This document shows, piece after piece, positions 40,317 to 50,147 of a stretch of DNA of 64,000 nucleotides (position 1 is the first letter of the stretch; every line of letters begins with the position of its first letter). Location: positions 1-64,000 of the forward strand of contig JBGALI010000010.1 of assembly GCA_044223975.1 (NCBI GenBank), in the 5' to 3' direction. The notes beneath the pieces are model-generated. The model was given only the letters and a program-made list of their open reading frames with translations, had not been told where the DNA came from and did no database searches. Source of the stretch: CAZCPB01 sp044223975 (GTDB lineage Bacteria > Planctomycetota > Phycisphaerae > Phycisphaerales > UBA1924). The translations under genes were made by a program, and so were the position numbers.

Positions 40317-41618
40317 ATGCCCCACGACCCCATCACCGACGCCACCCTCTCCCTCCTCCGCCAGCGCGACCCCGAGATCGCCGGGCTCATCGCCAAGGAG
40401 GGCGACCGCCAGGCGACCACACTCGAGCTCATCGCCAGCGAGAATCACGTCTCCCCTGCGGTCATGCACACCATGGGGACGTGCCTCACCAACAAGTACG
40501 CCGAGGGCTACCCCGGCGCCCGCTACTACGGCGGCTGCATCTACCACGACCAGATCGAAGAGATCGCCCGCACCCGGGCCAAGCAGATGTTCGGCTGCGC
40601 CTTCGCCAACGTGCAGCCGCACTCGGGCGCCCAGGCCAACCAGTCGGTCTTCCACGCTCTCATGGAGCCCGGCGACACCTTCGCCTCGCTCGTCCTGAAG
40701 GACGGCGGGCACCTCTCCCACGGCATGAAGATCAACTTCTCGGGCAAGTTCTTCAAGCCCGTCCACTACCCCCTCCACTACGCCAAGGACCACCCCGAGT
40801 ACGAGCGCATCGACTACGACGCCGTCAAGGCCGTCTGCCGCGAGCACAAGCCCAAGGTGCTCATGTGCGGGTACTCGGCCTACCCCCGCACCATCGACTT
40901 CAAGAAGTTCCGCGAGGCCGCCGACGAGGTCGGCGCCCTGCTCGTCGCCGATGTCGCGCACATCGCCGGCCTCATCGTCGGCGGGGCCCACCCCTCGCCC
41001 TTCCCCCACGCCCACGTCGTCACCACCACCACCCACAAGACCCTCCGCGGCCCGCGCGGCGGCCTCATCCTTACCAACGACGAAGAGCTCGCCAAGAAAA
41101 TCGACAAGGCCGTCTTCCCCGGCAGTCAGGGCGGCCCGCTCATGCACGTCATCGCCGCCAAGGCCGTGGCGTTTGCCGAGGCGCTCCGCCCCGAGTTCAA
41201 GACGTATTCCGCTCAGGTGGTGAAAAACGCCCAAGCCCTTGCCGCGGCTCTGAAACAGGCCAAATACCGCATCACCACCGGCGGGACCGATAACCACCTG
41301 ATGCTCGTGGACCTTCGCGGCCGCTCCGAGGCTCTGACCGGCGCCGACGCCGAGAAGTGGCTGGAAGGGGCCGGGATGGTCTGTAACAAGAACGGCATCC
41401 CCGACGACCCCCGCCCGCCGCGGGTCACCAGCGGCGTACGCCTTGGCTCCCCAGCCGTGACCACCCGGGGCCTCCGGGAGCCCCACATGGCCCAGATCGC
41501 CGCCTGGATCGACCGGGTGCTCGCGGCAGGCCTGGCGGGGGAGAACGAGCTAGCAAAGGTCTCCACTCAAGTGCGGGGCGAAGTGGCTGAGCTGTGCACA
41601 GAGTTCCCGACGCGGTGA
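40317..41618 (+). CDS. glyA: serine hydroxymethyltransferase
   Basis: PLP enzyme that converts serine and tetrahydrofolate to glycine and 5,10-methylene-tetrahydrofolate, the main source of one-carbon units. The 433-residue protein has all family landmarks: ELIASENHVSPAV, NKYAEGYPGARYYGG, PHSGAQAN, the VADVAHIAGLI segment and the PLP lysine Lys241 in TTTTHKTLRGPRGG. The C-terminal SGVRLGSPAVTTRG loop is typical. The ATG has no Shine-Dalgarno and a -10-like box eight bases upstream. It converges with the metalloprotease gene 15 bases downstream. It would use serine made by SerA and supply folate for thymidylate synthesis, to which dut at 57959 also contributes. Confidence 0.98.
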   Translation: MPHDPITDATLSLLRQRDPEIAGLIAKEGDRQATTLELIASENHVSPAVMHTMGTCLTNKYAEGYPGARYYGGCIYHDQIEEIARTRAKQMFGCAFANVQPHSGAQANQSVFHALMEPGDTFASLVLKDGGHLSHGMKINFSGKFFKPVHYPLHYAKDHPEYERIDYDAVKAVCREHKPKVLMCGYSAYPRTIDFKKFREAADEVGALLVADVAHIAGLIVGGAHPSPFPHAHVVTTTTHKTLRGPRGGLILTNDEELAKKIDKAVFPGSQGGPLMHVIAAKAVAFAEALRPEFKTYSAQVVKNAQALAAALKQAKYRITTGGTDNHLMLVDLRGRSEALTGADAEKWLEGAGMVCNKNGIPDDPRPPRVTSGVRLGSPAVTTRGLREPHMAQIAAWIDRVLAAGLAGENELAKVSTQVRGEVAELCTEFPTR

Positions 41619-41633
41619 ACGAGCAGGAAATGG

Positions 41634-44534
41634 TCAACAGCCGGCGACGAACGCTGCGACGAAGCGATCGAAATCGTTGGCAGCAACGAAGCCGTCACCG
41701 TTCACATCGGCGCTCGAGTCTCCCGCTTCGAACGCGATGACAAACCCGTCAAAGTCCAGACCGTTTACGAAAGAATCGCCGTCGAAATCGGCGAGGCAGC
41801 ACCTAACCGAGCGGATCACGACGTTGTCGATCAGTGCGGTCGCGGCGGACTGGCTCTTCAGGTCGAGGCGCGAAAACCTGAGCCGCACATCGTCGCTAGG
41901 CTCTAGAACGATCGAGGAATGACGCCAACCGCCCACCGCGTCCGGGCCCTTCGGCCCAACGTGCTCGACTTCGACCCACGGTCCACCGTCGTACGCAACC
42001 TCCACCCTCAGCACGTCGCCGCTCGCGCTCGACGCGTCGAACCAGCGCGAATAGGTCAGGAGGGCCGCGCCGTGCAATCCGGCGCTCCGCGTGCTGATGA
42101 GAGGCGAAGTGATACTGCACGACCTGACCTGGTCATCCGAGAAGACGTTTTTGGCCTGGGCGTAAGAGGAGAGAGCGAGGTTCCAATCGTGGTCCGGCAA
42201 CCCAGGGGCGAATAGTACGTTGGGTGCCGCTTGGACCCAGGACGCGGGTGGGTCTTGGGTCCAGCCGTCCAAGCCCGAATCGAACTGAAACTCTGCAAGG
42301 AGGAGAGAGTCCGCGAAGACCGCGAGCGTGGCGCACTCTTCGGGAGCGCGTGTGGGCCACGTGGCGCTGCGTCCCGTCGTGGTGGTGGCACGGAGGTAGA
42401 AGCGGGGATGCATTCCGCACGATGGAGCAGGGACCGATCCTGTGTAGCGATTGGGGGCGATCCGCGCCAGAGCGATTTCCAGAAACACCCCATCGCCGTT
42501 CTGGTCGATCGCGAGCCTCGCATCGCCGTCGAGCGGAATATTCCCGTACAGGGAACCCACGGCGACCTCGAAGGGAACCTCCCCCCCGGAGGGCGTGGGC
42601 GAACCGAGTTCGCCCGTGATCGTGAAGGCCAGCGCCGCACCACTGAGGCCTGAACCCAGGGGGAAACCGGCCTCGGTCATGCCGTGCCGCTCGAACGCGC
42701 TCTGAAGCTGATTCCAGTGTGGCGTGCCGTTGGCAAGGTCGCCGTCATCGTCGTCGAGAGTCAGGAGCGTGAGGAAGATGTCGGGGCCGATCATACCGCC
42801 CACGTGCATGGGGATACTGGCGATAGCGAGCGAAGCCAGAATTCGCCGGTAGGTTGAGGGATCGGACGCGAGGAGACGGTTGCGCAGCTCCCAGAAGCAT
42901 CCGCTGAGCAGCGGGGCGCACTCGTGAACATCGGACGGGCATCGGCACGGGTACTGGATGGAATTCTGAGCGCTCCGAGCACCTTCGGCGCAAGCGCCCC
43001 GCGAGCCGATCCCCATCTCGGGTTCATCGCTGACGAGCATGGCGACCGTGTCCGCCATCCCCTCGTGGTACGCGCTCGACCCCGAGACTCCGTTAACGTA
43101 GCCGAGGTGATGTCCAAATTCGTGGTAGATAATCGTCCCGAATGCCGGCGATGGATACTGCGAGATTGAGTGGTCCGAATTGATCGAAGGAGGACGTGAT
43201 CCCGACGGAGGCGAGTAGTAGCTTCGATTGTGGTGGAACTGCGTTTTCTGGCTGTTGATGATTAGGGAGAATCCCCGTGGATCGTCCAAGCTCACTCCCG
43301 CGGGCACGAAGGGCGCAAGGTAGGCACGTGCGATGTTGGCGTGCCGGTAGGCGTTCACGCCGGAACGAAAATCCTCGTTGGCGTTTGTCGCGTTGAAAAG
43401 AATGGTGGCCGTCCCCGGCGGGGTCAGCGTCGTGGCGACAACTTCCTCAAGCTGCGTCGGGGGCTCGGTGGTATCGGCACCGTCCAGAACCGTGAACCAC
43501 CGCCCCGCCAGCCGGCTCGTCAGCGTAAGTGGACCAGATCCCGTCGTTGCGATCACAAGCTGGCCAGTGGCATCCGTGAAGTATGAACCAGTCCCGTCCG
43601 TGACGCCGACAAACGGCAGCGCCACCTCAACAACCGCAGGACTGGTGGCACAGATGTCCGCGTTCAGCCCAGGGGTGGCCATGGCGTGCGTCGTCACTGC
43701 GACGTCCGCGTTGCAACTCTGCTGCACCGATGAAAGCACCGCGCCCGTGGCCGCGTCCACAAGAATGCGCCAGGATTCGCCGCACGCCGATCCAAATCCG
43801 CCGACGTCCCCCTCGACGGCCACGGCCATGCGCGGAGAATTGCTCGTCTCTTCATCACCGGCCCAGATCACCAGTTCCAAACCACGGAACCTCCCGATAC
43901 CCGGGACAGCCTGCGCGGCCACTTGAATAGCCCTCGCAACATTCGGCTCGGCAACGGCGGGCTCGGGAGGTTCGAAATCACCCAGGGGCCGGAGCGAGGC
44001 CACCACCGCGACCGCGGGATGCCCGGGGACATTGCGCACTAGCACCCTCGCCGCTGCGCCCTCGACCGTTATGCCCCCGCGGCGCTGAGCAAAGCTGACC
44101 AATAAGCAACCTGGTCCAAGCCCATTGCGGCCCGCCATCACGCCGACGACCGGCGATGTCGCACCGGGCAGGGGCTGAGGCTCGATATCCGAGAAATCTG
44201 CGCCGAGCAGAACGGAAACCTCCGCCATCGCCGCTCGGGCGCTTTCAATAGCCGTGCCACCCGAACCAATGCGCGAGCCGTACACCGCCGCACCCTGCAC
44301 GCCGATCGGGACCAAGATCGCACCGGGATGACGCTCACCAAATCCGGCGAATCGGCTCTCAGGCGTGCCGCAGGCAAGATGGGCAACTTCTGCCGTGGCA
44401 CCGGCGGTTCCAGCCCAACAACCAAACACAGAGACTGCACAAGCCACGTACAACATGGCGGCAAGTGCTGGCTTGGACCGCGCGACGCAAGTCAACTGAA
44501 ACCAAAAAAGCAAAACACGGCGGTGGTGAAGCAT
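41634..44534 (-). CDS. secreted gluzincin metalloprotease with two Gly-Cys dockerin-like repeats
   Basis: A 966-residue exported zinc protease. The zinc site is HEFGHH from His471 (ligands His471 and His475, general base Glu472), with Glu491 in HEGMAD as probable third ligand, so it is a gluzincin near the M36/M4 type. A propeptide-like region (about 50-330) precedes it. A beta-sandwich region near 780-900 resembles a jelly-roll binding domain. The C-terminus carries two dockerin-like loops (DFDGDSFVNGLDFDGF and DVNGDGFVAANDFDRF) and ends in Gly-Cys. The DNA is less GC-rich than its neighbours. The start at 44534 is backed by a -10-like TATCTT eight bases upstream; ATG 44456 would also give a good signal peptide. 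Confidence 0.85.
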   Translation of the reverse strand: MLHHRRVLLFWFQLTCVARSKPALAAMLYVACAVSVFGCWAGTAGATAEVAHLACGTPESRFAGFGERHPGAILVPIGVQGAAVYGSRIGSGGTAIESARAAMAEVSVLLGADFSDIEPQPLPGATSPVVGVMAGRNGLGPGCLLVSFAQRRGGITVEGAAARVLVRNVPGHPAVAVVASLRPLGDFEPPEPAVAEPNVARAIQVAAQAVPGIGRFRGLELVIWAGDEETSNSPRMAVAVEGDVGGFGSACGESWRILVDAATGAVLSSVQQSCNADVAVTTHAMATPGLNADICATSPAVVEVALPFVGVTDGTGSYFTDATGQLVIATTGSGPLTLTSRLAGRWFTVLDGADTTEPPTQLEEVVATTLTPPGTATILFNATNANEDFRSGVNAYRHANIARAYLAPFVPAGVSLDDPRGFSLIINSQKTQFHHNRSYYSPPSGSRPPSINSDHSISQYPSPAFGTIIYHEFGHHLGYVNGVSGSSAYHEGMADTVAMLVSDEPEMGIGSRGACAEGARSAQNSIQYPCRCPSDVHECAPLLSGCFWELRNRLLASDPSTYRRILASLAIASIPMHVGGMIGPDIFLTLLTLDDDDGDLANGTPHWNQLQSAFERHGMTEAGFPLGSGLSGAALAFTITGELGSPTPSGGEVPFEVAVGSLYGNIPLDGDARLAIDQNGDGVFLEIALARIAPNRYTGSVPAPSCGMHPRFYLRATTTTGRSATWPTRAPEECATLAVFADSLLLAEFQFDSGLDGWTQDPPASWVQAAPNVLFAPGLPDHDWNLALSSYAQAKNVFSDDQVRSCSITSPLISTRSAGLHGAALLTYSRWFDASSASGDVLRVEVAYDGGPWVEVEHVGPKGPDAVGGWRHSSIVLEPSDDVRLRFSRLDLKSQSAATALIDNVVIRSVRCCLADFDGDSFVNGLDFDGFVIAFEAGDSSADVNGDGFVAANDFDRFVAAFVAGC

Positions 44535-44542
44535 CAGATTAC

Positions 44543-44571
44543 AAGATACCCGTGCTGCTCAGGTAGCACAA
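44543..44571 (-). promoter_or_regulatory. possible promoter for the metalloprotease, leaderless
   Basis: On the minus strand TTGTGC (44571-44566), a 17-base spacer and TATCTT (44548-44543) precede the ATG at 44534 by eight bases. No Shine-Dalgarno is present. Confidence 0.35.
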
Positions 44572-44589
44572 CAACAGGGGTCTACGAAA

Positions 44590-44624
44590 CCAAAAAACAC
44601 CCCCCGGGAAACCCGGGGGGTGTT
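44590..44624 (-). terminator. Rho-independent terminator after the 44685-45650 gene
   Basis: A perfect 13-bp stem (44624-44612 with 44608-44596) closes a three-base loop; on the minus strand it runs directly into a T-rich stretch. It lies 61 bases after the stop codon. Confidence 0.9.
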
Positions 44625-44684
44625 GAATTTACGACAAGTTACTCCGTCAGAAATACGGAGCAATGGCCAGATCAGTGGCCAAGA

Positions 44685-45650
44685 TCAGTAGGGGCAGCCC
44701 GCGTCGATCAGTTCGAGGGCGTAGTCGATGTCGGAACCACCAACGAACCCGTCCCCGTTCAGATCGAACGAGCAGCCGTCATCGCCCGCGAGGCGGACCA
44801 TGAGGTTGCTGATGAAGGTTCCGCCTCCGCCGAACCAGTATCGCTCCGTCGCGGCAGAATAGATGCCGTTATTGTTGGCATCAAAGTAGAAATTGTCGGC
44901 GCTGTAACCGAGCTCGGGGTAGTCGCCGGGTGCGGCGCACGGGACGGCCTGACCGTCGAAAGTATTGAACTGGCTAGCGGCCAGAGTCGTGGGGGGGTTG
45001 CCGCCGTTGTACTCCCAGATGCGCTGATCGAGGAAGCAGGTGCCGTGGTTGCAGACCCAGGTGATGCCCGCATCGCTGATGGGGAGGACGTAGCCGTTGG
45101 CATAGCCGTTAACGGGCGCGAGGGTTCCCGTGATGTCGACGTAGAAACCACCCAGAGAGACCTGGTTGACAGCATCGTTGCCGCTGGGCATGCAGGTGGA
45201 GCCTGCGGGCAGCCAATCAACGACCTGGTCGAACATTTCCATGGTGACGGTCGTGTCGAAGGCGAGGTTCGTATTCGCCGTTCCATCCGACGCGACAATC
45301 CAGAACTCAACCTCGCCGATCTTGGCCGCCGAAGCCACGGGGCCAATCTGGTTGGCCTGCGAGTCAAAGCCGCCCTTTTCGAGATGCAGCACGTCACCCG
45401 TCGTGGTGGTGCCACCATAGAAAATCCAAGAGTTCGTAGAGCTAAGCGAGGTCGCGACGTTGCTGTAGTAGTCGACCTTGGTCGCGGCGCGGGTGCCGAA
45501 ACCACTGCCGCCACCGATCTGACCGACCATGCGCACCTTGTTCATCACCTTGGGCTGGATGAACTTCGTCACATCGTCCTGACCGGCCATAGCGGCCGTG
45601 ACGCAGGATCCCGCAACCAGCGAGACAAGCAGACCATTGATCGCCTTCAT
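44685..45650 (-). CDS. secreted protein with variant Gly-Cys dockerin-like tail
   Basis: A 321-residue exported protein. The signal peptide spans about residues 1-22 (ending AMAG). The mature part is Gly-, Asn-, Thr- and aromatic-rich, and looks beta-structured; segments such as KIGEVEFWIVASDGTANTN and WIFYGGTTTTGDVLHLE suggest an extracellular adhesive or binding protein. The C-terminus has a dockerin-like loop (DLNGDGFVGGSDIDYAL) ending AGCPY, so two residues follow the Gly-Cys. GAGAGGTG lies close before the ATG. A terminator isolates it from the downstream protease. Function unknown; short secreted proteins of this kind, with event-like naming absent, are common in planctomycete secretomes. 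Confidence 0.82.
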   Translation of the reverse strand: MKAINGLLVSLVAGSCVTAAMAGQDDVTKFIQPKVMNKVRMVGQIGGGSGFGTRAATKVDYYSNVATSLSSTNSWIFYGGTTTTGDVLHLEKGGFDSQANQIGPVASAAKIGEVEFWIVASDGTANTNLAFDTTVTMEMFDQVVDWLPAGSTCMPSGNDAVNQVSLGGFYVDITGTLAPVNGYANGYVLPISDAGITWVCNHGTCFLDQRIWEYNGGNPPTTLAASQFNTFDGQAVPCAAPGDYPELGYSADNFYFDANNNGIYSAATERYWFGGGGTFISNLMVRLAGDDGCSFDLNGDGFVGGSDIDYALELIDAGCPY

Positions 45651-46307
45651 CTTTTACACCTCTCTAAAAGGACCCAACAAACGACTCTCACCCCGGCGGT
45701 CGGACATTTCGCCCGTCGCGGGGGTCACGGAAACGACACTCAAACACGGGACTTCACGGTACTCACACCACCCCTGATGTGCACGGCGAGGTACAAACAC
45801 ACCACGCCGAACGGATTGACTTCACGCTGCCCCACCGCACAAAATCTCGCAGATAAATCGGGGGAAACACGTAGGACGACTGGTCCTGAAGTTCAACTTA
45901 CCACCCCCTGTTCTTCAAATCAAGGGGTCTCGGGCAAAAAACGCCCAGACACGTCCAACTCTTTCGTTCCATTGGGCTTATGGGAATCAAAAACCTCGCC
46001 GTTCGGGCATGTGGCCATGGCCTCGGTTCGGTTTCTTCGGGCCGCCCGCGACACCCGCTCATCGTCCGGATCCGCCGGAGGCCTTCCCGCTCCCTCCCCG
46101 GATCGCTCCCGATCCATGATGTAGGAGGCTCCTCCTGCGCATCGCCGCCTCAAGCCGACGCCTCCCCGGGGCGTGCCCAAGGCATGGTTATGAGACGTTG
46201 ACCCCGCCTCCCGCGGCGACGCGGGATCGCGTCAATCGGCGCATCTCTCCGCTACTCTGGCCCCGCTCGCATCACGCCGCCCTTCCCTCTTGATTGGAGC
46301 GCGATCC
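45651..46307. other. divergent intergenic region
   Basis: About 650 bases between divergent secreted-protein genes. It is less GC-rich near 45780-45960 and should hold promoters for both sides. GCTACT (46251-46256), about 50 bases before the peptidase ATG, is a possible -10. A GGAGGCTCCTCC palindrome lies near 46123. An 86-codon open frame at 45920-46180 on the minus strand lacks supporting features. Confidence 0.5.
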
Positions 46308-49300
46308 ATGCCTCGAGACCTTCGGAGTCGCCCTGCCTTGTTCGCGGCATGCCTGGCCTGCGCCCTCGCGGCTGCCCTGCCGCCCACCGCCCGCGGGCAA
46401 GCCGCCGACGAACTCCGCACCGTCGCCGAACGCAGCGACTTCAAGGCCACCGCGCGGTACGACGACGTGGTGTCGCTCATGGACCAGTTGGCCAAGGCCT
46501 CGCCCCTGGCTCGCCGGGCGGACATGGGCAAGACCGGCGAGGGCCGCGCCATCCCGCTCCTCATCATCTCGGACCCGCCCGTGTCGAACGCCGCCGAGGC
46601 GCGTGATCTGGCCCACAAGGGCAAGCTCGTCGCCCTGCTCATCGGCAACATTCACGCCGGCGAGGTCGACGGCAAAGAAGGCCTGCCCATCCTCGCGCGC
46701 GAGGTCCTCACCACCCCCAACCACCCGCTCCTAAAGGACTACGTACTGGTCTTTGCCCCCATCTTCAACGCCGACGGCAACGAGCGGGTCGCCAAGACCA
46801 ATCGCCCCGGCCAGGTCGGCCCCGAAGAAGGAATGGGCATCCGCGAGAACGCGGCAGGTCTGGACCTCAACCGCGACTTCGTCAAGCTCGAAAGCCCCGA
46901 GGCCCGATCGCTCGTGCGCTTCCTGAACGAGTGGGACCCGCAGGTGTTCGTCGACACGCACACCACCAACGGCTCCTTCCACCGCTACGTCGTCACGTAC
47001 GAGGGGCCCCGCAACCCGGCGGGGTACGGGAAGCTCACCGAGTACTTCCGCGACACCATGATGCCGCGCGTCGAGAAGGACGCGAAGGAAAAGTACGGGC
47101 GCGACGTGTTCGTCTACGGAGACTTCACGCCGGACCACGCGGCATGGGAGACCTTCCCGGCCCAGGCGCGTTTCGTCACCAACTACGTCGGGCTCCGGAA
47201 CCGGCTGTCGATCCTCTCCGAGGGCTACTCGTACGCGTCCTACAAGGATCGCGTGCTGGGGACGCGCGATTTCGTGCGTGCCTGTCTCGATGACGTCGCG
47301 GCGCACAAGGACGAGGTGACCAAGCTCCTCCGCGAGGCCGACGCGGCCGCCAGCGCGGGCGGCGGATCGGAAGAGGGCGGCACGCCCGCGAAGATCGCGC
47401 TGCGGTCCAGGGCCGTTGCCGCGCCGCAGAAGGTGACCATTGCCGGCTTCGTCGAGGAGCAGCGCGACGGCAAGACGGTGTCCACGGGAACGCCCAGGGA
47501 CTACGAGACCGAGCTTCGGACTCGCTTTGAGACGACGCTCGCCGTGGACAAGCCCGCGGCGTACATCCTGCCGCGCGAGGCGACGGCGGCGATCGAAAAC
47601 CTGCAGCGTCACGGGATCGCCGTCGAGGAGTTGCGCGAGGATATCGATCTGCCGGTCGAGGAGTACACGATCGGGTCGGTCGCTCGCGCCAAGCTTGAGT
47701 TCCAGAAGCACTGGCTGCTGACGATCGGCGCCGAGGCCGCGCCGCAGTCACGGCGCATCGCCGCCGGCGCCGCGATCGTGCGGACTTCCCAGAAGCTGGG
47801 AAACCTCGCCGTGTACCTGCTCGAGCCCGCGAGCGACGACGGCCTTGCCGCGTGGAACTTTTTTGATGGCGCGATGAAGGAGGGAGCCGCGTTCCCCGTG
47901 CTGCGCCTGCCCACCGCCGTGCCCCTGACCACCACGGCGTGGCGCAAGCTCCCCGAAGACCGCAAGCACGACCTGCCCATCACGTACGAGACGATGTACG
48001 AGTCGGGGAACGCGCCCAACTTCGGCGGCTCGCCCGTCGGCGGGCTCACGTGGCTCGACGACGGTGAGCACTTCCTTCAGTGGAAGGACGGCAAGCTGCG
48101 CAAGGTCACCGCCGCCACCGGCGCCAGCGAGGTCTTCGCCACCACCGACGGCCGCATGACCGAGGCCCTGGCCAAGCTCCCGACGATCGGCGAAAAGGCC
48201 GCCAAGGACCTGGCGGGACGGGCCTGGGGCAATACCTCGCCCGACCGAGCCGCGGCGTTCTTCAACTACGAGAACGACCTGTACTACGCGCGGTTCGACG
48301 GCTCGGTGGCCTGCCGCCTCACCAGCACGCCCGACCCCGAGGAGCTGGTCAGCTTCAGCCCCGACGGCGCGTTCGTCTCGTTCGTCCGCAAGAACAACCT
48401 GTACGTCGTCGACGTGAGCACGCAGACCGAGCGCCAGCTCACGACCGACGGCGCGGAGCGCATCCTCAACGGCAAGGCCGACTGGGTCTACTACGAGGAG
48501 ATCTTCAACCGCAACTGGCGCACCTACTGGTGGAGCCCCGACTCCAAGCGCCTGGCGTTCTACCGCACCGACAACTCGATGGTCCCCACGTTCACGATCG
48601 TGGACGACATCGCGCCGACGCAGAACGTCGAGCGCACGCTCTACCCGCGCCCCGGCGAGGCCAACCCGCGCGTGAAGCTGGGCATCGTCAGCGTCGGCGG
48701 CGGCACGCCCGCCTTCGCCGACCTCAGCGGTTACGAGATCGACGGCCACCTGGTCGCCAACGTCGGGTGGTTCCCCGACTCGTCCGCGGCGTGGTGCTTC
48801 GTGAGCAACCGCATCCAGACGTGGCTCGACGTGTGCAGCGTCACGCCCGGCGGCGCGGTGAAGAAGCTCTTCCGCGAGACCACCAAGGCCTGGGTCGACA
48901 CCCCCCCGCCGCTCACGTTCCTCAAGGACGGCTCCTTCCTCTTTACCAGCGAGCGCACCGGGTACAAGCACCTCTACCGCTACGCCAAGGACGGCACGCT
49001 CAAGGGCGCGGTCACCGCCGGCGAGTGGGAATGCCGCGGCATCGAGACCGTGGACGAGAAGTCCGGCGTGCTGTACTTCCACGGCACCAAGGACAGTCCG
49101 ATCGCGGAGAACCTCTACCGCGTCCGGCTCGATAACGGCGAGATCGAGCGCCTGACGTTCGAGCCCGGCAGCCACCGGGCCGACGTGAACCCGACCGCCT
49201 CGATGTTCATCGACTCGTGGTCCAGCCGCCAGACGCCGACGCGCGTCGCGCTCCGCCGCACCAGCGCAGACGGGAGCGGACCGGCGGGGTCGATCGTGCG

Positions 49301-50147
49301 GATGCTCGATACCAACCCGGTGTACGCGCTCGAGGAGTACCGCTTCGGCGAGCGGGCCCAGTTCCAGGTGCCCATGAAGGACGGGTTCCTGATCGAGGCG
49401 GCGTGGACCAAGCCCCCCGACTTCGACCCGGCGCGGAAGTACCCCGTGTGGCTCATGACCTACGCCGGCCCGCAGGCGCCCACCATCAGCGACACCTGGG
49501 GCGACGGCGGCGTCTACGACCAAGTGCTCGCGAGCGCGGGCTTGGTCGCCTTCCACGCCGACCCGCGGGCCGCCAGCGGCAAAGGCGCGATCGCCGCGTG
49601 GCCGAGCTACAAGCAACTGGGCGTGACCGAATTGGCCGACATCGTCGAGACCATGACGTGGCTGAAGACCGCCAACCCGTGGATCGACGGCACGCGCATG
49701 GGCATGTCGGGGTTCAGCTTCGGCGGGTACATCACGGCGTACGCGATGACCCACAGCGACGTCTTTGCCGCGGGCATCGCCGGCGGCTCTCCGGTCGACT
49801 GGCGCGACTACGACACGATCTACACCGAGCGCTACATGTCGACGCCGCAGGACAACCCCGAGGGGTACGACAAGACCTCGTCGCTCAAGGCCGCCAAGGA
49901 CCTCAAGGGCCGGCTCATGCTCATGCACGGCCTGGGCGATGACAACGTGCACGTGGCCAATTCGTGGAAACTCGCCCGCGCCTTCCAGCAGGCCGGGAAG
50001 CAGTTCGAGATGATGATGTACCCCGGCTTCCGGCACGGCATCGGCGGCAACCAGTACCGGCGGTTCTGCTACGACTGGATCCTCCGCACGCTGCGGCCCG
50101 AGAGCGCGACGTACCAAAACAAGCCGGAGGGAGTGCAGGGGCCGTGA
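46308..50147 (+). CDS. secreted fusion of M14 carboxypeptidase and S9 dipeptidyl peptidase
   Basis: A 1279-residue exported protein. The ATG at 46308 has GGAG ten bases upstream and gives a signal peptide of about 32 residues. Residues about 35-550 are a complete M14 metallocarboxypeptidase: zinc ligands His116 and Glu119 (HAGEVDGKE) and His218 (DTHTTNG), general base Glu305 (LSEGYSY), plus the usual C-terminal domain ending WNFFDGAM. Residues about 556-1279 are a complete S9 DPP-IV-type peptidase: beta-propeller with the YYEE motif that anchors substrate N-termini, then the catalytic triad Ser1137 (GFSFGG), Asp1211 (GDDNVH) and His1243 (FRHG). One chain thus combines an enzyme cutting from the C-terminus with one cutting dipeptides from the N-terminus. 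All catalytic residues are present. Confidence 0.93.
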   Translation: MPRDLRSRPALFAACLACALAAALPPTARGQAADELRTVAERSDFKATARYDDVVSLMDQLAKASPLARRADMGKTGEGRAIPLLIISDPPVSNAAEARDLAHKGKLVALLIGNIHAGEVDGKEGLPILAREVLTTPNHPLLKDYVLVFAPIFNADGNERVAKTNRPGQVGPEEGMGIRENAAGLDLNRDFVKLESPEARSLVRFLNEWDPQVFVDTHTTNGSFHRYVVTYEGPRNPAGYGKLTEYFRDTMMPRVEKDAKEKYGRDVFVYGDFTPDHAAWETFPAQARFVTNYVGLRNRLSILSEGYSYASYKDRVLGTRDFVRACLDDVAAHKDEVTKLLREADAAASAGGGSEEGGTPAKIALRSRAVAAPQKVTIAGFVEEQRDGKTVSTGTPRDYETELRTRFETTLAVDKPAAYILPREATAAIENLQRHGIAVEELREDIDLPVEEYTIGSVARAKLEFQKHWLLTIGAEAAPQSRRIAAGAAIVRTSQKLGNLAVYLLEPASDDGLAAWNFFDGAMKEGAAFPVLRLPTAVPLTTTAWRKLPEDRKHDLPITYETMYESGNAPNFGGSPVGGLTWLDDGEHFLQWKDGKLRKVTAATGASEVFATTDGRMTEALAKLPTIGEKAAKDLAGRAWGNTSPDRAAAFFNYENDLYYARFDGSVACRLTSTPDPEELVSFSPDGAFVSFVRKNNLYVVDVSTQTERQLTTDGAERILNGKADWVYYEEIFNRNWRTYWWSPDSKRLAFYRTDNSMVPTFTIVDDIAPTQNVERTLYPRPGEANPRVKLGIVSVGGGTPAFADLSGYEIDGHLVANVGWFPDSSAAWCFVSNRIQTWLDVCSVTPGGAVKKLFRETTKAWVDTPPPLTFLKDGSFLFTSERTGYKHLYRYAKDGTLKGAVTAGEWECRGIETVDEKSGVLYFHGTKDSPIAENLYRVRLDNGEIERLTFEPGSHRADVNPTASMFIDSWSSRQTPTRVALRRTSADGSGPAGSIVRMLDTNPVYALEEYRFGERAQFQVPMKDGFLIEAAWTKPPDFDPARKYPVWLMTYAGPQAPTISDTWGDGGVYDQVLASAGLVAFHADPRAASGKGAIAAWPSYKQLGVTELADIVETMTWLKTANPWIDGTRMGMSGFSFGGYITAYAMTHSDVFAAGIAGGSPVDWRDYDTIYTERYMSTPQDNPEGYDKTSSLKAAKDLKGRLMLMHGLGDDNVHVANSWKLARAFQQAGKQFEMMMYPGFRHGIGGNQYRRFCYDWILRTLRPESATYQNKPEGVQGP

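Noticed and set aside
45920..46180. 86-codon open frame in the divergent intergenic region
   Set aside because: No ribosome-binding site, no recognisable domain, and composition like random GC-rich sequence.
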